Assembly: GCF_036516095.1 (NCBI RefSeq)
Contig: NZ_DATBUM010000017.1
Span: forward strand, 1 to 64,000
Reading direction: 5' to 3'
Length of the DNA stretch: 64,000 bases
Source of the DNA: Fusobacterium_C sp036516095
GTDB lineage: Bacteria > Fusobacteriota > Fusobacteriia > Fusobacteriales > Fusobacteriaceae
Shown here: positions 8,094-17,029 of the stretch, in pieces
Position numbering within the stretch: position 1 is the stretch's first letter
Layout of the letters: each line of letters opens with the position of its first letter
Notes under the pieces: generated by a model
Told to the model about the DNA's origin: nothing
What the model saw: the letters and a program-made list of their open reading frames with translations, nothing else
The model's database searches: none
Position numbers and translations under genes: made by a program

Positions 8094-10271
8094 ATGAACT
8101 ATTGGAATAGCTTCGTAGAATGTGTCAGACAGAACCATTTGGAAGTGGATATAGACAAAATAAAACTGGCATATTATCTTGCCGAAGAGTCACATAGGGG
8201 GCAGTATAGGAAATCGGGAGAAGCCTATATCATGCATCCCATTGAGGTGGCTAAAATTTTGGTCGAATTGAAATCTGATACAGATACCATTATCGCAGCA
8301 ATTCTTCATGATATTGTGGAAGATACGTTCATTACTCTTGCCGATATTGAATATAATTTTGGAAAAAATGTCGCTCATTTAGTGGATGGAGTCACAAAAT
8401 TAAAATCCTTACCAAATGGAACAAAAAATCAGTCAGAAAATATTCGGAAAATGATTTTGGCAATGACACAAAATTTGCACGTCATTTTAATCAAATTGGC
8501 GGATCGACTTCATAATATGAGAACTTTAAAATTTATGAAACCGGAAAAACAAATTGCAATCGCTCAAGAAACCTTAGAAGTTTATGCACCTTTGGCTCAT
8601 CGATTAGGGATTGCCAGAATTAAATGGGAATTGGAAGATTTATGCCTTTACTATCTACATAATGATAAATATTTAGAAATTCGTAGCCTGATTGACAAAA
8701 AGAAAGATGAGAGAAAAGATTACATTGATTCTTTTATTCAAACAATAAGCAAAATTTTGAACGATGTGGGAATCAAAGGACAAGTAAAAGGAAGATTCAA
8801 ACATTTCTACAGCATTTATAAGAAAATGTATGAATTGGGAAAAGAATTTGATGATATTTATGACTTGATGGGAGTTCGGATTATTGTATCCAATACTTCG
8901 GATTGTTATCATGTGTTAGGAGAAGTTCACAGTCGTTATACACCGGTTCCGGGAAGATTTAAAGACTATATTGCCGTTCCCAAATCGAATAACTATCAAT
9001 CCATTCATACCACGATTGTGGGACCTCTTGCTAAATTTATTGAAATTCAAATACGAACGGAAGAAATGGATAGAGTTGCTGAAGAAGGGGTAGCAGCTCA
9101 CTGGGCATATAAAGAAAAACGAAAGACTAATAAAGAGGATCAAATCTATGGGTGGTTGCGGAATATTATTGATTTGCAACAAAATACTTCAAATACTGAA
9201 GATTTTGTAAAAAGTGTTACTGCAGATATTAAAAATGATACCATTTTTGTATTTTCTCCAAAAGGGGATATAGTGGAATTACCAAATATGGCAACGACTT
9301 TGGATTTTGCTTTTGCAGTTCATACTCAGGTAGGTTGTCGTTGTATTGGAGCAAAAGTAAATGGAAAAATTGTTCCTTTGGATACCAAATTACAAAATGG
9401 AGATAGAGTAGAAATTATTACTTCAAAAAATTCCAAAGGACCAAGCAAAGATTGGTTGGACATTGTTAGAACACACGGAGCAAAAAGTAAAATTCGCAAG
9501 TTTTTAAAAGATGTCAACGCAGAGGAGATTACCAAAGCTGGAAAAGAAAGTTTGGAAAAAGAACTTGCAAAATTGGGAATCAGTCTCAAGGATTTGGAAA
9601 CAGATGCCATTATTTTAAAGCACATGGAAAAAAATAATATTAAAACAATGGAAGAGTTCTATTATCATGTTGGAGAGAAAAGAAGTAAATTAGAGATTAT
9701 TATTTCAAAATTACGAAATAGGATTGAGAAAGAAAAAGTGGCTTCTGAGATAAAATTGGAAGACATTATGGCGAAAAAAGAAGAAAAGCCTTCTCGTGGA
9801 AAAAATGATTTTGGAATTGTTATTGACGGAATTAACAATACTTTAATTCGTTTTGCAAAATGTTGTACCCCTTTACCGGGAGATGACATTGGGGGCTATG
9901 TAACAAGACTTACTGGAATTACGGTTCATCGAAAGAATTGCATTAATTATCAATCTATGTTAAAATTGGATCCGAGCAGAGAAATTGTGGTGTCATGGGA
10001 TGAAAAATTAATTCATAGTAAAGTCAATAAATATCATTTTGCTTTTACGGTATTTGTCAATAATCGAGATGGAATTTTAATGGATGTTGTTCATGTGATT
10101 TCCAATCATAAAATTCATATTTCTTCCGTAAATACTCATGAAACGTACAAGGAAGGGAAATTACTGGCCAGTTTAAAATTTAATATTGAAATAAATGACA
10201 AAGAGGAATATAATCAATTGATTAATAATATTTCAAAAATTCGAGATGTGTTATCAATTCAAAGAGATTAA
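8094..10271 (+). CDS. relA: Bifunctional (p)ppGpp synthetase/hydrolase (Rel/SpoT)
   Basis: This long RSH enzyme makes and degrades the alarmone (p)ppGpp. In its 725 residues I see an HD hydrolase domain (about 30-180; YIMHPIEVAKIL and AAILHDIVEDT retain the metal-binding His/Asp), a nucleotidyltransferase domain (about 235-345; GRFKHFYSIYKKM), a TGS domain (about 390-450; FVFSPKGDIVELPNMATTLD), a linker with FAKCCTPLPGDDIGG, and a C-terminal ACT domain. The intact HD motif argues for hydrolase as well as synthetase activity. It is probably the main long RSH of the cell, since no second copy appears here. Confidence 0.95.
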   Translation: MNYWNSFVECVRQNHLEVDIDKIKLAYYLAEESHRGQYRKSGEAYIMHPIEVAKILVELKSDTDTIIAAILHDIVEDTFITLADIEYNFGKNVAHLVDGVTKLKSLPNGTKNQSENIRKMILAMTQNLHVILIKLADRLHNMRTLKFMKPEKQIAIAQETLEVYAPLAHRLGIARIKWELEDLCLYYLHNDKYLEIRSLIDKKKDERKDYIDSFIQTISKILNDVGIKGQVKGRFKHFYSIYKKMYELGKEFDDIYDLMGVRIIVSNTSDCYHVLGEVHSRYTPVPGRFKDYIAVPKSNNYQSIHTTIVGPLAKFIEIQIRTEEMDRVAEEGVAAHWAYKEKRKTNKEDQIYGWLRNIIDLQQNTSNTEDFVKSVTADIKNDTIFVFSPKGDIVELPNMATTLDFAFAVHTQVGCRCIGAKVNGKIVPLDTKLQNGDRVEIITSKNSKGPSKDWLDIVRTHGAKSKIRKFLKDVNAEEITKAGKESLEKELAKLGISLKDLETDAIILKHMEKNNIKTMEEFYYHVGEKRSKLEIIISKLRNRIEKEKVASEIKLEDIMAKKEEKPSRGKNDFGIVIDGINNTLIRFAKCCTPLPGDDIGGYVTRLTGITVHRKNCINYQSMLKLDPSREIVVSWDEKLIHSKVNKYHFAFTVFVNNRDGILMDVVHVISNHKIHISSVNTHETYKEGKLLASLKFNIEINDKEEYNQLINNISKIRDVLSIQRD

Positions 10272-10282
10272 ATGGAGAAAAG

Positions 10283-11422
10283 ATGAAAAAATTACCTGTA
10301 ACATACATTCTTGAGAGCAAAGACGGAAAGGCAAGAACCGGAAGAATTCAGACTCCTCATGGAGAAATTGAGACTCCTGTATTTATGCCGGTAGGAACAC
10401 AGGCGACCGTAAAAGCTATGACAAAAGAGGAATTGGATGAGATTGGAACCCAAATTATTTTGGGGAATACCTATCATTTGTTTTTAAGACCCGGAGATGA
10501 TTTGATTGATCGTCTGGGAGGGCTACATTCTTTTATGAATTGGAAAAAACCAATTTTAACGGATAGTGGAGGTTTTCAAGTTTTTAGTTTAGGAGCCCTA
10601 CGGAAGATTCAAGAGGAAGGTGTTTATTTTCGTTCTCATATTGATGGCTCTAAGCGTTTTATTTCTCCGGAAAAATCGATAGAAATTCAAAATCACCTAG
10701 GTTCTGATATTGCCATGCTTTTTGATGAATGTCCTCCCGGACTTTCTTCTCGAGAATATTTAATTCCTTCGATAGAAAGAACAACTCGTTGGGCAAAAAG
10801 ATGTGTGGAAGCACATCGGAGACCGGAAAAACAAGGTTTGTTTGCTATTGTTCAAGGAGGAGTTTATGAAGACTTACGTCAAAAGAGTTTAGAAGAATTA
10901 TTGGAAATGGATGAGTATTTTTCAGGTTATGCCATTGGAGGCTTAGCAGTTGGAGAACCTAGGGAAGATATGTATCGAATTTTAGATTACATTGTGGAAA
11001 AATGCCCGGAAAATAAACCCAGATATTTAATGGGAGTTGGAGAACCTTTGGACATGTTAGAAGCTGTAGAAAGTGGAATTGACATGATGGATTGTGTTCA
11101 ACCGACACGGCTTGCAAGACATGGAACCGTTTTTACCAAACAGGGACGCCTGGTAGTTAAGAATGCAGAATATGCAGAAGATACAAGACCTTTGGATGAA
11201 GAATGCCACTGTTATGTTTGTAAAAATTATAGTAGAGCCTATATTCGACACTTATTGAAGGTGGATGAAATTTTGGGAGCAAGGCTGACATCATATCATA
11301 ATTTATATTTTCTGGTTCAGCTGATGAAAGATGCCAAAATAGCAATTCAAGAAGGAAGATTTCAACAGTTTAAAGCAGAATTTATAGAGAAATATAATAC
11401 AAATCAACATAGGAGGAAGTAA
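10283..11422 (+). CDS. tgt: Queuine/preQ1 tRNA-ribosyltransferase
   Basis: Tgt exchanges guanine-34 of tRNAs for Tyr, His, Asp and Asn for preQ1, the first tRNA-level step of queuosine synthesis. The 379-residue protein carries the base-binding Asp94 in TDSGGFQVFSLG, the GYAIGGLAVGE segment, the second catalytic region GIDMMDCVQPTRLARHG and the zinc site CHCYVCKNYSRAYIRHL. Its substrate is made by the que operon at 31.5-34.3 kb in this same window. One of its targets, tRNA-Asn with a GTT anticodon, is encoded at the window start. Confidence 0.97.
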   Translation: MKKLPVTYILESKDGKARTGRIQTPHGEIETPVFMPVGTQATVKAMTKEELDEIGTQIILGNTYHLFLRPGDDLIDRLGGLHSFMNWKKPILTDSGGFQVFSLGALRKIQEEGVYFRSHIDGSKRFISPEKSIEIQNHLGSDIAMLFDECPPGLSSREYLIPSIERTTRWAKRCVEAHRRPEKQGLFAIVQGGVYEDLRQKSLEELLEMDEYFSGYAIGGLAVGEPREDMYRILDYIVEKCPENKPRYLMGVGEPLDMLEAVESGIDMMDCVQPTRLARHGTVFTKQGRLVVKNAEYAEDTRPLDEECHCYVCKNYSRAYIRHLLKVDEILGARLTSYHNLYFLVQLMKDAKIAIQEGRFQQFKAEFIEKYNTNQHRRK

Positions 11423-11424
11423 GA

Positions 11425-11787
11425 ATGAAGAAATTTTTATTATTGGCGGTATTAGCATTAGGATTGGTTGCTTGTGGACAAAAAGAAGAAGCAAAAGTAG
11501 AAGAAGCGACTCAAGTGGAACAAGCGGCGGAAGCACCTGCAGCAGAAGAACAAATGATTACTTTTACAAGAGAAGATGGAGAAGCCAACATTGTTGTGAA
11601 GTCTTCTGATAATTTTGAAACAGCTACGATTGTAATTGAAGATCAAGAACATGCTGCAAAGATGGTAGAATCTGCAGACGGGGTTAAAGTTGCAACAGAA
11701 GACGGAAAAATTTCCGTTCATTTCAAAAATGATTATGGAGTATTGGAAATGGATGGGACAGAAGTGAATTTGACTGTTGTAAAATAA
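11425..11787 (+). CDS. Small predicted lipoprotein
   Basis: The 120-residue product has a type II signal peptide with lipobox LVAC (lipid-modified Cys at about residue 17), a Glu/Ala-rich spacer, and a compact soluble domain of about 75 residues rich in beta-forming sequence (ANIVVKSSDNFETATIVIED). The leader through CGQKEEA is nearly identical to that of the lipoprotein at 35.5-35.7 kb, while the rest differs. It starts two bases after tgt. Function is unknown. Confidence 0.75.
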   Translation: MKKFLLLAVLALGLVACGQKEEAKVEEATQVEQAAEAPAAEEQMITFTREDGEANIVVKSSDNFETATIVIEDQEHAAKMVESADGVKVATEDGKISVHFKNDYGVLEMDGTEVNLTVVK

Positions 11788-11819
11788 TAGCCACATTTGC
11801 AAAAAATTAAGAGAGTAGT

Positions 11820-11859
11820 AAAGGAGGTATTTGTTTTGATAGACAAGTACCTTTTTTAT
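11820..11859 (+). terminator. Probable rho-independent terminator
   Basis: AAGGAGGTA pairs with TACCTTTTT, using some G-U pairs, and an inner TTGT/ACAA extends the stem. A T-rich tail follows. It lies between the small lipoprotein and the Cys-tRNA deacylase gene. The stem is imperfect. Confidence 0.5.
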
Positions 11860-11885
11860 TCTTATCACACATAGAGGAGAAATAG

Positions 11886-12356
11886 ATGAAAAAAACAAAT
11901 GCAATGAGAGAATTGGATAAAGCAGGGATTGATTATCAGTACTATGAATATGAGGTGGATGAAAATCATTTAGGAGCTATTGATGTTGCTCTAAAGACGG
12001 GGCAAGATATCGGTAGTGTTTTTAAAACTTTAGTGTTAGTGAATGAAAAAAAGGAAATGATAGTCGCTTGTATTCCGGGAAGTGATACCATTGATTTGAA
12101 AAAATTGGCAAGGGTATCTTCTTCTAAAAAGGTAGAAATGATTGAAATGAAACAATTATTGCCTATGACAGGTTATATTCGAGGAGGATGTTCTCCGATT
12201 GGAATTAAGAAAAAACATCGAAGCTTTTTACACCATTCCGCTTTGAAAAAGGAGAAAATTCTGGTCAGTGCAGGAGTACGGGGATTACAAATAGAGATTG
12301 CAGTGGAAGATTTGATTTCTTATGTGCAAATGGAAGTGGAAGATATTATTGTATAA
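11886..12356 (+). CDS. ybaK: Cys-tRNA(Pro)/Cys-tRNA(Cys) deacylase YbaK/EbsC
   Basis: YbaK hydrolyses mischarged Cys-tRNA(Pro) in trans. The 156-residue protein fits the YbaK/ProRS-INS family: start MKKTNAMRELDKAGIDYQYY, the catalytic-lysine region GQDIGSVFKTLVL and the loop GYIRGGCSPIGIKK. Length is standard. It stands alone with its own AGAGGAGAA site and ends at a strong bidirectional terminator facing the tetrapyrrole operon. Confidence 0.93.
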   Translation: MKKTNAMRELDKAGIDYQYYEYEVDENHLGAIDVALKTGQDIGSVFKTLVLVNEKKEMIVACIPGSDTIDLKKLARVSSSKKVEMIEMKQLLPMTGYIRGGCSPIGIKKKHRSFLHHSALKKEKILVSAGVRGLQIEIAVEDLISYVQMEVEDIIV

Positions 12357-12391
12357 AAAATAGGATGGAAGACAGCTTCCACCCTATTTTT
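12356..12391. terminator. Bidirectional terminator between ybaK and the tetrapyrrole operon
   Basis: A hairpin pairs AAAAATAGG-TGGAAG with CTTCCA-CCTATTTTT, with one bulge, and is flanked by A and T tracts. It can terminate both the plus-strand ybaK transcript and the minus-strand operon that ends in the RidA domain. Confidence 0.85.
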
Positions 12392-13226
12392 ATTTTGTAG
12401 CAATGACTTCTATTTCTACTTTTACATCTTTAGGAAGTCTGGCAACTTCAACACAAGCTCTTGCCGGTTTTGCTTCTCCAAGATATTCATTGTATACTTC
12501 GTTGATTTTTGCAAAGTCATTCATATCTTTAATAAATACAGAGGCTTTTACAACATCCCGAAAGCTGTATCCTGCTTCTTCCAAGATAGCACCGATATTT
12601 TCTAAAGATTGTCTTGTTTGGGCTTGTACATCGTCGGAAACCAAGGTCATAGTTGCTGGAACAAAAGGAATTTGTCCTGATACATAAAGAACTCCATTTG
12701 CTTCAATCGCTTGAGAATATGGTCCTAACGCCGCAGGGGCTTTTTCTGTGTGAATCACTTTTTTCATTTTTATATCACTCCTTTGTATTAAATAATGATT
12801 TATTTCTTTTTTTAATTTTTTTGATTTAGCTGGATGTCCATAGGCTGAGATAGCAATTTGGTATTCTTCATTTTCAACAATTGCCGGAAAACGACAAGTT
12901 AAATTTTCTTTGGAACTGGCATTGTTTACTAAAATATTTTTTTTTCTGCAGTCTTCTACAATCTGATGATTCAAATTGGGATTGTCTGTTGCAGCAACAA
13001 CTAAAAAACAATCTTGTAAATCACTTTCTTCATAAGATTTTTGTTTCCATACAATATCAGAAAGATGAGAAAAGTCAGTTTCTTTTATTTCCTTGCTCAC
13101 TATTTCTATTATAGCACCATATTTTTTTAATGTACAGGCTTTTCGATAGGAAATTTTTCCGCCACCCACAATCAATACTTTTTTTTGATTTAAATCGAGA
13201 AAAACAGGAAAAAATGGTCTAGACAT
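12390..13226 (-). CDS. Precorrin-2 dehydrogenase in continuous frame with RidA
   Basis: A single 278-residue frame joins two complete proteins. Residues 1 to about 150 are a Met8/SirC-type precorrin-2 dehydrogenase (NAD motif VLIVGGGKISYRKA, then VVAATDN, NASSKENLTCRFPA and SAYGHPAKSKKLK), which oxidises precorrin-2 to sirohydrochlorin. Residues 154-278 are a full RidA/YjgF enamine deaminase (KAPAALGPYSQAIEANG, then KPARACVEVARLPKDVKVEIE), which clears reactive imines. The 'linker' residues 147-153 are encoded by a textbook Shine-Dalgarno and spacer for the RidA ATG at 12767, so RidA may also, or only, be made separately. Both neighbouring frames would stop at the junction. It is the last gene of the hem operon. 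Confidence 0.85.
   Translation of the reverse strand: MSRPFFPVFLDLNQKKVLIVGGGKISYRKACTLKKYGAIIEIVSKEIKETDFSHLSDIVWKQKSYEESDLQDCFLVVAATDNPNLNHQIVEDCRKKNILVNNASSKENLTCRFPAIVENEEYQIAISAYGHPAKSKKLKKEINHYLIQRSDIKMKKVIHTEKAPAALGPYSQAIEANGVLYVSGQIPFVPATMTLVSDDVQAQTRQSLENIGAILEEAGYSFRDVVKASVFIKDMNDFAKINEVYNEYLGEAKPARACVEVARLPKDVKVEIEVIATK
12765..12784 (-). promoter_or_regulatory. ridA: Internal ribosome binding site and start for RidA
   Basis: On the minus strand AAAGGAGTG (12784-12776) lies about ten bases before an ATG at 12767 that opens a standard-length 125-residue RidA. The site lies inside the open frame of the upstream dehydrogenase, where it is read as Gln-Arg-Ser-Asp. Its quality equals that of other start sites in the operon, so independent initiation is likely. 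Confidence 0.75.
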
Positions 13227-14529
13227 AGGCGATCGCCTCCTGAATTTTTTGGAAAGCCAATTCTATCACCTTTAAAGTTTTATTCAAATCCTCCTGACTA
13301 TGTTTATAGGAAATAAAATGAGCTTCAAACTGCGAAGGCGGAGCTAAAATTCCATGTTCCAACAAAGTATTGAAATAGATTGTAAATAAATCCGCATTAG
13401 AGGATAAGGCATCTTCCAAGTTTGTAATTTTCTCTTTTGAGGAAAAGAAAATTGTGAAAAGAGAAGGTATACTTTGAATTATTGCCGGAATTTTATATTG
13501 TTGTATCAATTGTTTTATATGTTTCACTAGAAAATCCGTTTTTTCTGTTATAGAAGAGTAGACTTCTGCTCTATGTTGTATTAAGTAAGATAGAGTTTCA
13601 TAACCGGCTCTTACGGAGATAGGATTTCCGGACAAGGTCCCTGCATGATAGACTTGCCCAAGAGGAGCAATCAAATTCATAATTTCCGCTTTTCCGCCAA
13701 AAGCTCCCACCGGATAGCCACCCCCGATAATTTTACCTAAAGTACAAAGGTCGGGAGTGATTCCAAAATATTCTTGAGCTCCTCCCAAAGCCACTCGAAA
13801 GCCGGAAATCACTTCATCGAAGATGAGAAGTGCTCCATATTTTCTGCTTTCTTCTCGAAGAGATTGTAAAAACTCTTTTTGGCTTTCGATGACTCCCATA
13901 TTGGCAGGAATAGGCTCTACAATAATACAGGCGATTTTTTGGTTTTGTAGCACAGCGGTGACTTGTTCTACGTCTCCAAAAGGAAGCGTGATGGTATCCT
14001 CTAAAACAGAATGAGGAATTCCGTTACTATCTTGAAAGCCCTGCGTTAAAAGTCCGGAACCTGATTTTACCAGAAGAGCATCGGAGTGTCCGTGATAACA
14101 ACCTTCAAATTTTATAATTTTGTTTCTTTTGGTATAGGCTCTGGCAAGACGTATTGCAGACATGGTGGCTTCCGTTCCAGAGGTTGTCAATCTTACTTTT
14201 TCTATGCAAGGGACTGTTTGTACCAGCAACTTCGCAAGTTCCACTTCCCCTTTGGTAGGAAGTCCGAAAGAACTTCCTGATAAAATAGCTTCTTGTACTC
14301 CCTGTAATACAAACTCAGGATTGTGTCCCAGAATCATGGGCCCCCAAGAGCAAATATAGTCTAAATATCGATTTTCATCTTCATCCCAAAGGTAAGCTCC
14401 CTTTGCTTTTTTTGCAAAGATAGGAGCTTCTCGGTGAACCGATTGAAACGCTCTCACGGGACTGTTCACTCCTCCCGGAATATATTGACAGGCTTCTTGA
14501 AAGTGTTTTTTTGAATTTTCTTGTTTCAT
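13219..14529 (-). CDS. hemL: Glutamate-1-semialdehyde 2,1-aminomutase
   Basis: HemL makes 5-aminolevulinate from glutamate-1-semialdehyde with pyridoxal phosphate. The start at 14529 is chosen because AAAGGAGAAATCACG precedes it and the protein then begins MKQENSKKHFQEACQYIPGGVNSPVRAF; an upstream ATG seven codons earlier has no such site. The 436 residues include LTTSGTEATMSAIRLARA and the PLP-lysine motif TLGKIIGGGYPVGAFGG. Its ATG overlaps the hemB stop, and its own end overlaps the next gene, so translation is coupled along the operon. Confidence 0.97.
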   Translation of the reverse strand: MKQENSKKHFQEACQYIPGGVNSPVRAFQSVHREAPIFAKKAKGAYLWDEDENRYLDYICSWGPMILGHNPEFVLQGVQEAILSGSSFGLPTKGEVELAKLLVQTVPCIEKVRLTTSGTEATMSAIRLARAYTKRNKIIKFEGCYHGHSDALLVKSGSGLLTQGFQDSNGIPHSVLEDTITLPFGDVEQVTAVLQNQKIACIIVEPIPANMGVIESQKEFLQSLREESRKYGALLIFDEVISGFRVALGGAQEYFGITPDLCTLGKIIGGGYPVGAFGGKAEIMNLIAPLGQVYHAGTLSGNPISVRAGYETLSYLIQHRAEVYSSITEKTDFLVKHIKQLIQQYKIPAIIQSIPSLFTIFFSSKEKITNLEDALSSNADLFTIYFNTLLEHGILAPPSQFEAHFISYKHSQEDLNKTLKVIELAFQKIQEAIAYV

Positions 14530-15503
14530 CGTGATTTCTCCTTTAACCATTGAGCTATTTCTAAAGCATAATACGTGATGATAAGATCTGCACCTGCTCG
14601 TTTCAATGCTATCATACTTTCCAATACAATTTTTTTCTCATCAATCCAACTTTGTAACGCAGCTGCTTTTATCATGGAATATTCTCCACTGACTTGATAG
14701 CTGACAAGGGGAAGAGAAATGTGTTCTTTGATGGCATGTAGAATATCTAAATAAGGCATACCGGGTTTTACCATAATAAAATCTGCTCCTTCTTCCACAT
14801 CGGATAGGACTTCTCGATAAAATTCTTTATCATTTTGAAAATCCATTTGATATGATTTTCGATCTCCAAAGCTCGGAGCGGAATCTGCAGCATCTCGAAA
14901 GGGACCGTAGAATGAGGAAGCGTATTTCACGGAATATGCCATAATAGGAGTATAAAGGAAGCCGTTTTCATCTAGGGCGGTTCGAATTGCCTGTACTCTT
15001 CCGTCCATCATATCGGAGGGAGCAACAATATCGGCTCCTGCTTGCACATGAGAAAGAGCAATTTTTGATAGAAATTGTAGGGTCGTATCGTTGTCCACTT
15101 CCTGTTCCTGTAAAATTCCACAATGTCCATGGGAAGTATATTCGCACATACAGACATCCGTAATCAATAAAAATTGATTTCCATAATTTTTTTTGATAAA
15201 TCTTAAAGTTTTTTGAACAATTCCATGGCTGTGGTAAGCTTCACTGGCAACTTCATCTTTATGTTTTGGAATTCCAAAAAGTAAGAGAGCTTGGATTCCC
15301 AGTTCACAACACCGGTCTAACAATTCCGGTAATCTATCAAGAGAATATCGATATTGTCCCGGCATGGAAGAAATTTCCTCTTTGATATTGCTCCCTTCTT
15401 TCACAAAAATAGGATAGATCAAGTCATCCAAAGAAAGATGAACATTTTGTAACATCTTTCGTACTGTCGTGTTGTTTCGTAAACGCCTAGTTCTTTTAAA
15501 CAT
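14526..15503 (-). CDS. hemB: Delta-aminolevulinic acid dehydratase (porphobilinogen synthase)
   Basis: HemB condenses two 5-aminolevulinate molecules to porphobilinogen. The 325-residue protein starts with the typical RTRRLRNNTTVRKML, has the zinc-cysteine stretch DVCMCEYTSHGHCGIL, an active-site lysine in MAYSVKYASSFYGPFRDAA and the second in FIMVKPGMPYLD. Presence of the three cysteines points to a zinc-dependent enzyme. It lies between cobA-hemD and hemL in the minus-strand operon. Confidence 0.97.
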   Translation of the reverse strand: MFKRTRRLRNNTTVRKMLQNVHLSLDDLIYPIFVKEGSNIKEEISSMPGQYRYSLDRLPELLDRCCELGIQALLLFGIPKHKDEVASEAYHSHGIVQKTLRFIKKNYGNQFLLITDVCMCEYTSHGHCGILQEQEVDNDTTLQFLSKIALSHVQAGADIVAPSDMMDGRVQAIRTALDENGFLYTPIMAYSVKYASSFYGPFRDAADSAPSFGDRKSYQMDFQNDKEFYREVLSDVEEGADFIMVKPGMPYLDILHAIKEHISLPLVSYQVSGEYSMIKAAALQSWIDEKKIVLESMIALKRAGADLIITYYALEIAQWLKEKSR

Positions 15504-15538
15504 TTTAACTCCTTTTTCTAATGTAACAGAAAATTTAT

Positions 15539-17002
15539 TTATTCGAAATCTTCAAAAATAGTATCTATCAGTGCTTTTGCAGTATAATTCTTTGCTTCAT
15601 AATCCACTTTTATCCCTAATTTTTGGAGACTTGCAGTAGTCATGGGACCGATAGAAGCAATTTTTTTAGTTTGAATGCTTTTTAAATCTCCTTTCATATT
15701 TTCATAAAAGGCTTCTACGGTGGAAGAACTTAAAAAAGTAATAATATCAATCTCCTCTAATCGTTTTATCATGTCTTCTTTTGCAAGTTTTCTTTTTTGG
15801 GTATGATACAGCACTATTTTTTCATAATTTCTCTGATACAGTTTACTGTATATTTCCGGTTCGCAAGGAGAAATATCAGAGGTAACGATTAAAATATTTT
15901 CGTTTTCTTTCGTAAATTGAACAGCTTCTTCTGCCAGTTTATCCACCAGATATTCTTTCGGCATAAAATCGGCTAAAAGTTTATATTGCTCCAAAACCTC
16001 TTTTGTTTTTTCGCCGACGACTCCAATTTTTATTTTGGAAAGGCTTCGTATATCCTTGATATGGCGAAAGAAAGCATTGACTCCATTCGGAGAATTGAAT
16101 AAAATAGCGGAATATTTTGATAGAGAAGCTATATTCGCTTCCTGTTCTTCAATTGTAATCAAAGGAAGCTCTACGGGAATGCCTCCCTTGTCTCGAATAT
16201 AGTTTGACATCTCAAAGGCTTGTTTTTTATCACGTGTCACCAGAATTTTCTTTGCTTTCTTTGTTTCGAACCACTGTAATTTTGGATGAAGGGCAACGAC
16301 TTCTCCGATAATAATGATAGCGGGAGCTTTCACTTCTCTTTCTTTTGAAAGCTTTACTATATTTTCAAGAATTCCGATATGAACTTTTTGATGTTCTGTG
16401 GCTCCTTTTTCAATGATGGCAACAGGAGTATCCGGAGCTTTTCCATATCGTAATAAGTCTTGCACGATTCGTTCGAGATTTTTTACTCCCATTAAAAAAA
16501 TCAAGCTTCCTTCTAACTTTGCAATATTTTCAAAATCATGCCATGTTCCATCTTCCATGGTATGTCCTGTAAAAACATGGAAAGATCTTGCAATATTACG
16601 ATGTGTTACCGGAATTCCCGCATACGTTGGCACAGCAATGGAAGAAGTAATTCCCGGAACGATTTCAAAAGGAATTCTTTGTTCTGCTAAAGCTAAGATT
16701 TCTTCTCCTCCTCGACCAAAAACAAAAGAATCTCCTCCTTTGACTCTGGCTACTTTTTTTCCCTCCAGACATTTTTGGACTAAAGTTCGGTTGATTTCTT
16801 CTTGAATTTTCCCTCCTTCCGTATTTTCTTTTCCGAGATAAATTTTTTCCGCTTCCTTTTTTACCAATCCTAAAATTTTGGGATTGATAAGTCTATCATA
16901 GATAATACAGTCTGCCGTTTCTAGGATTCGTTTTGCCTTGAGTGTCAGTAATTCAAAATCTCCCGGACCGGCTCCTAGGATATATGCCTTTCCTTTTTCC
17001 AT
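15539..17002 (-). CDS. cobA: Uroporphyrinogen-III methyltransferase/uroporphyrinogen-III synthase fusion
   Basis: This is a fused enzyme of 487 residues. Residues 1 to about 240 are SUMT/CobA (GAGPGDFELLTLKAKRILE, VARVKGGDSFVFGRGGEE, GITSSIAVPTYAGIPVTHR), which methylates uroporphyrinogen III to precorrin-2. Residues about 250-487 are HemD-like uroporphyrinogen-III synthase (KKILVTRDKKQAFEMSNYIR, then FLSSSTVEAFYENMKG). The fusion hands uroporphyrinogen III directly into the siroheme/corrinoid branch, in keeping with the absence of hemE or later heme genes in the operon. CobA-HemD fusions are common in Firmicutes and Fusobacteria. Confidence 0.95.
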   Translation of the reverse strand: MEKGKAYILGAGPGDFELLTLKAKRILETADCIIYDRLINPKILGLVKKEAEKIYLGKENTEGGKIQEEINRTLVQKCLEGKKVARVKGGDSFVFGRGGEEILALAEQRIPFEIVPGITSSIAVPTYAGIPVTHRNIARSFHVFTGHTMEDGTWHDFENIAKLEGSLIFLMGVKNLERIVQDLLRYGKAPDTPVAIIEKGATEHQKVHIGILENIVKLSKEREVKAPAIIIIGEVVALHPKLQWFETKKAKKILVTRDKKQAFEMSNYIRDKGGIPVELPLITIEEQEANIASLSKYSAILFNSPNGVNAFFRHIKDIRSLSKIKIGVVGEKTKEVLEQYKLLADFMPKEYLVDKLAEEAVQFTKENENILIVTSDISPCEPEIYSKLYQRNYEKIVLYHTQKRKLAKEDMIKRLEEIDIITFLSSSTVEAFYENMKGDLKSIQTKKIASIGPMTTASLQKLGIKVDYEAKNYTAKALIDTIFEDFE

Positions 17003-17029
17003 AATTTTTTATAATCCTCCCTTTTTTCT

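Noticed and set aside
11458..11904. A 148-codon minus-strand frame over the small lipoprotein gene
   Set aside because: Phe/Cys/Tyr-rich composition is typical of an antisense shadow; the plus-strand lipoprotein has a leader and lipobox.
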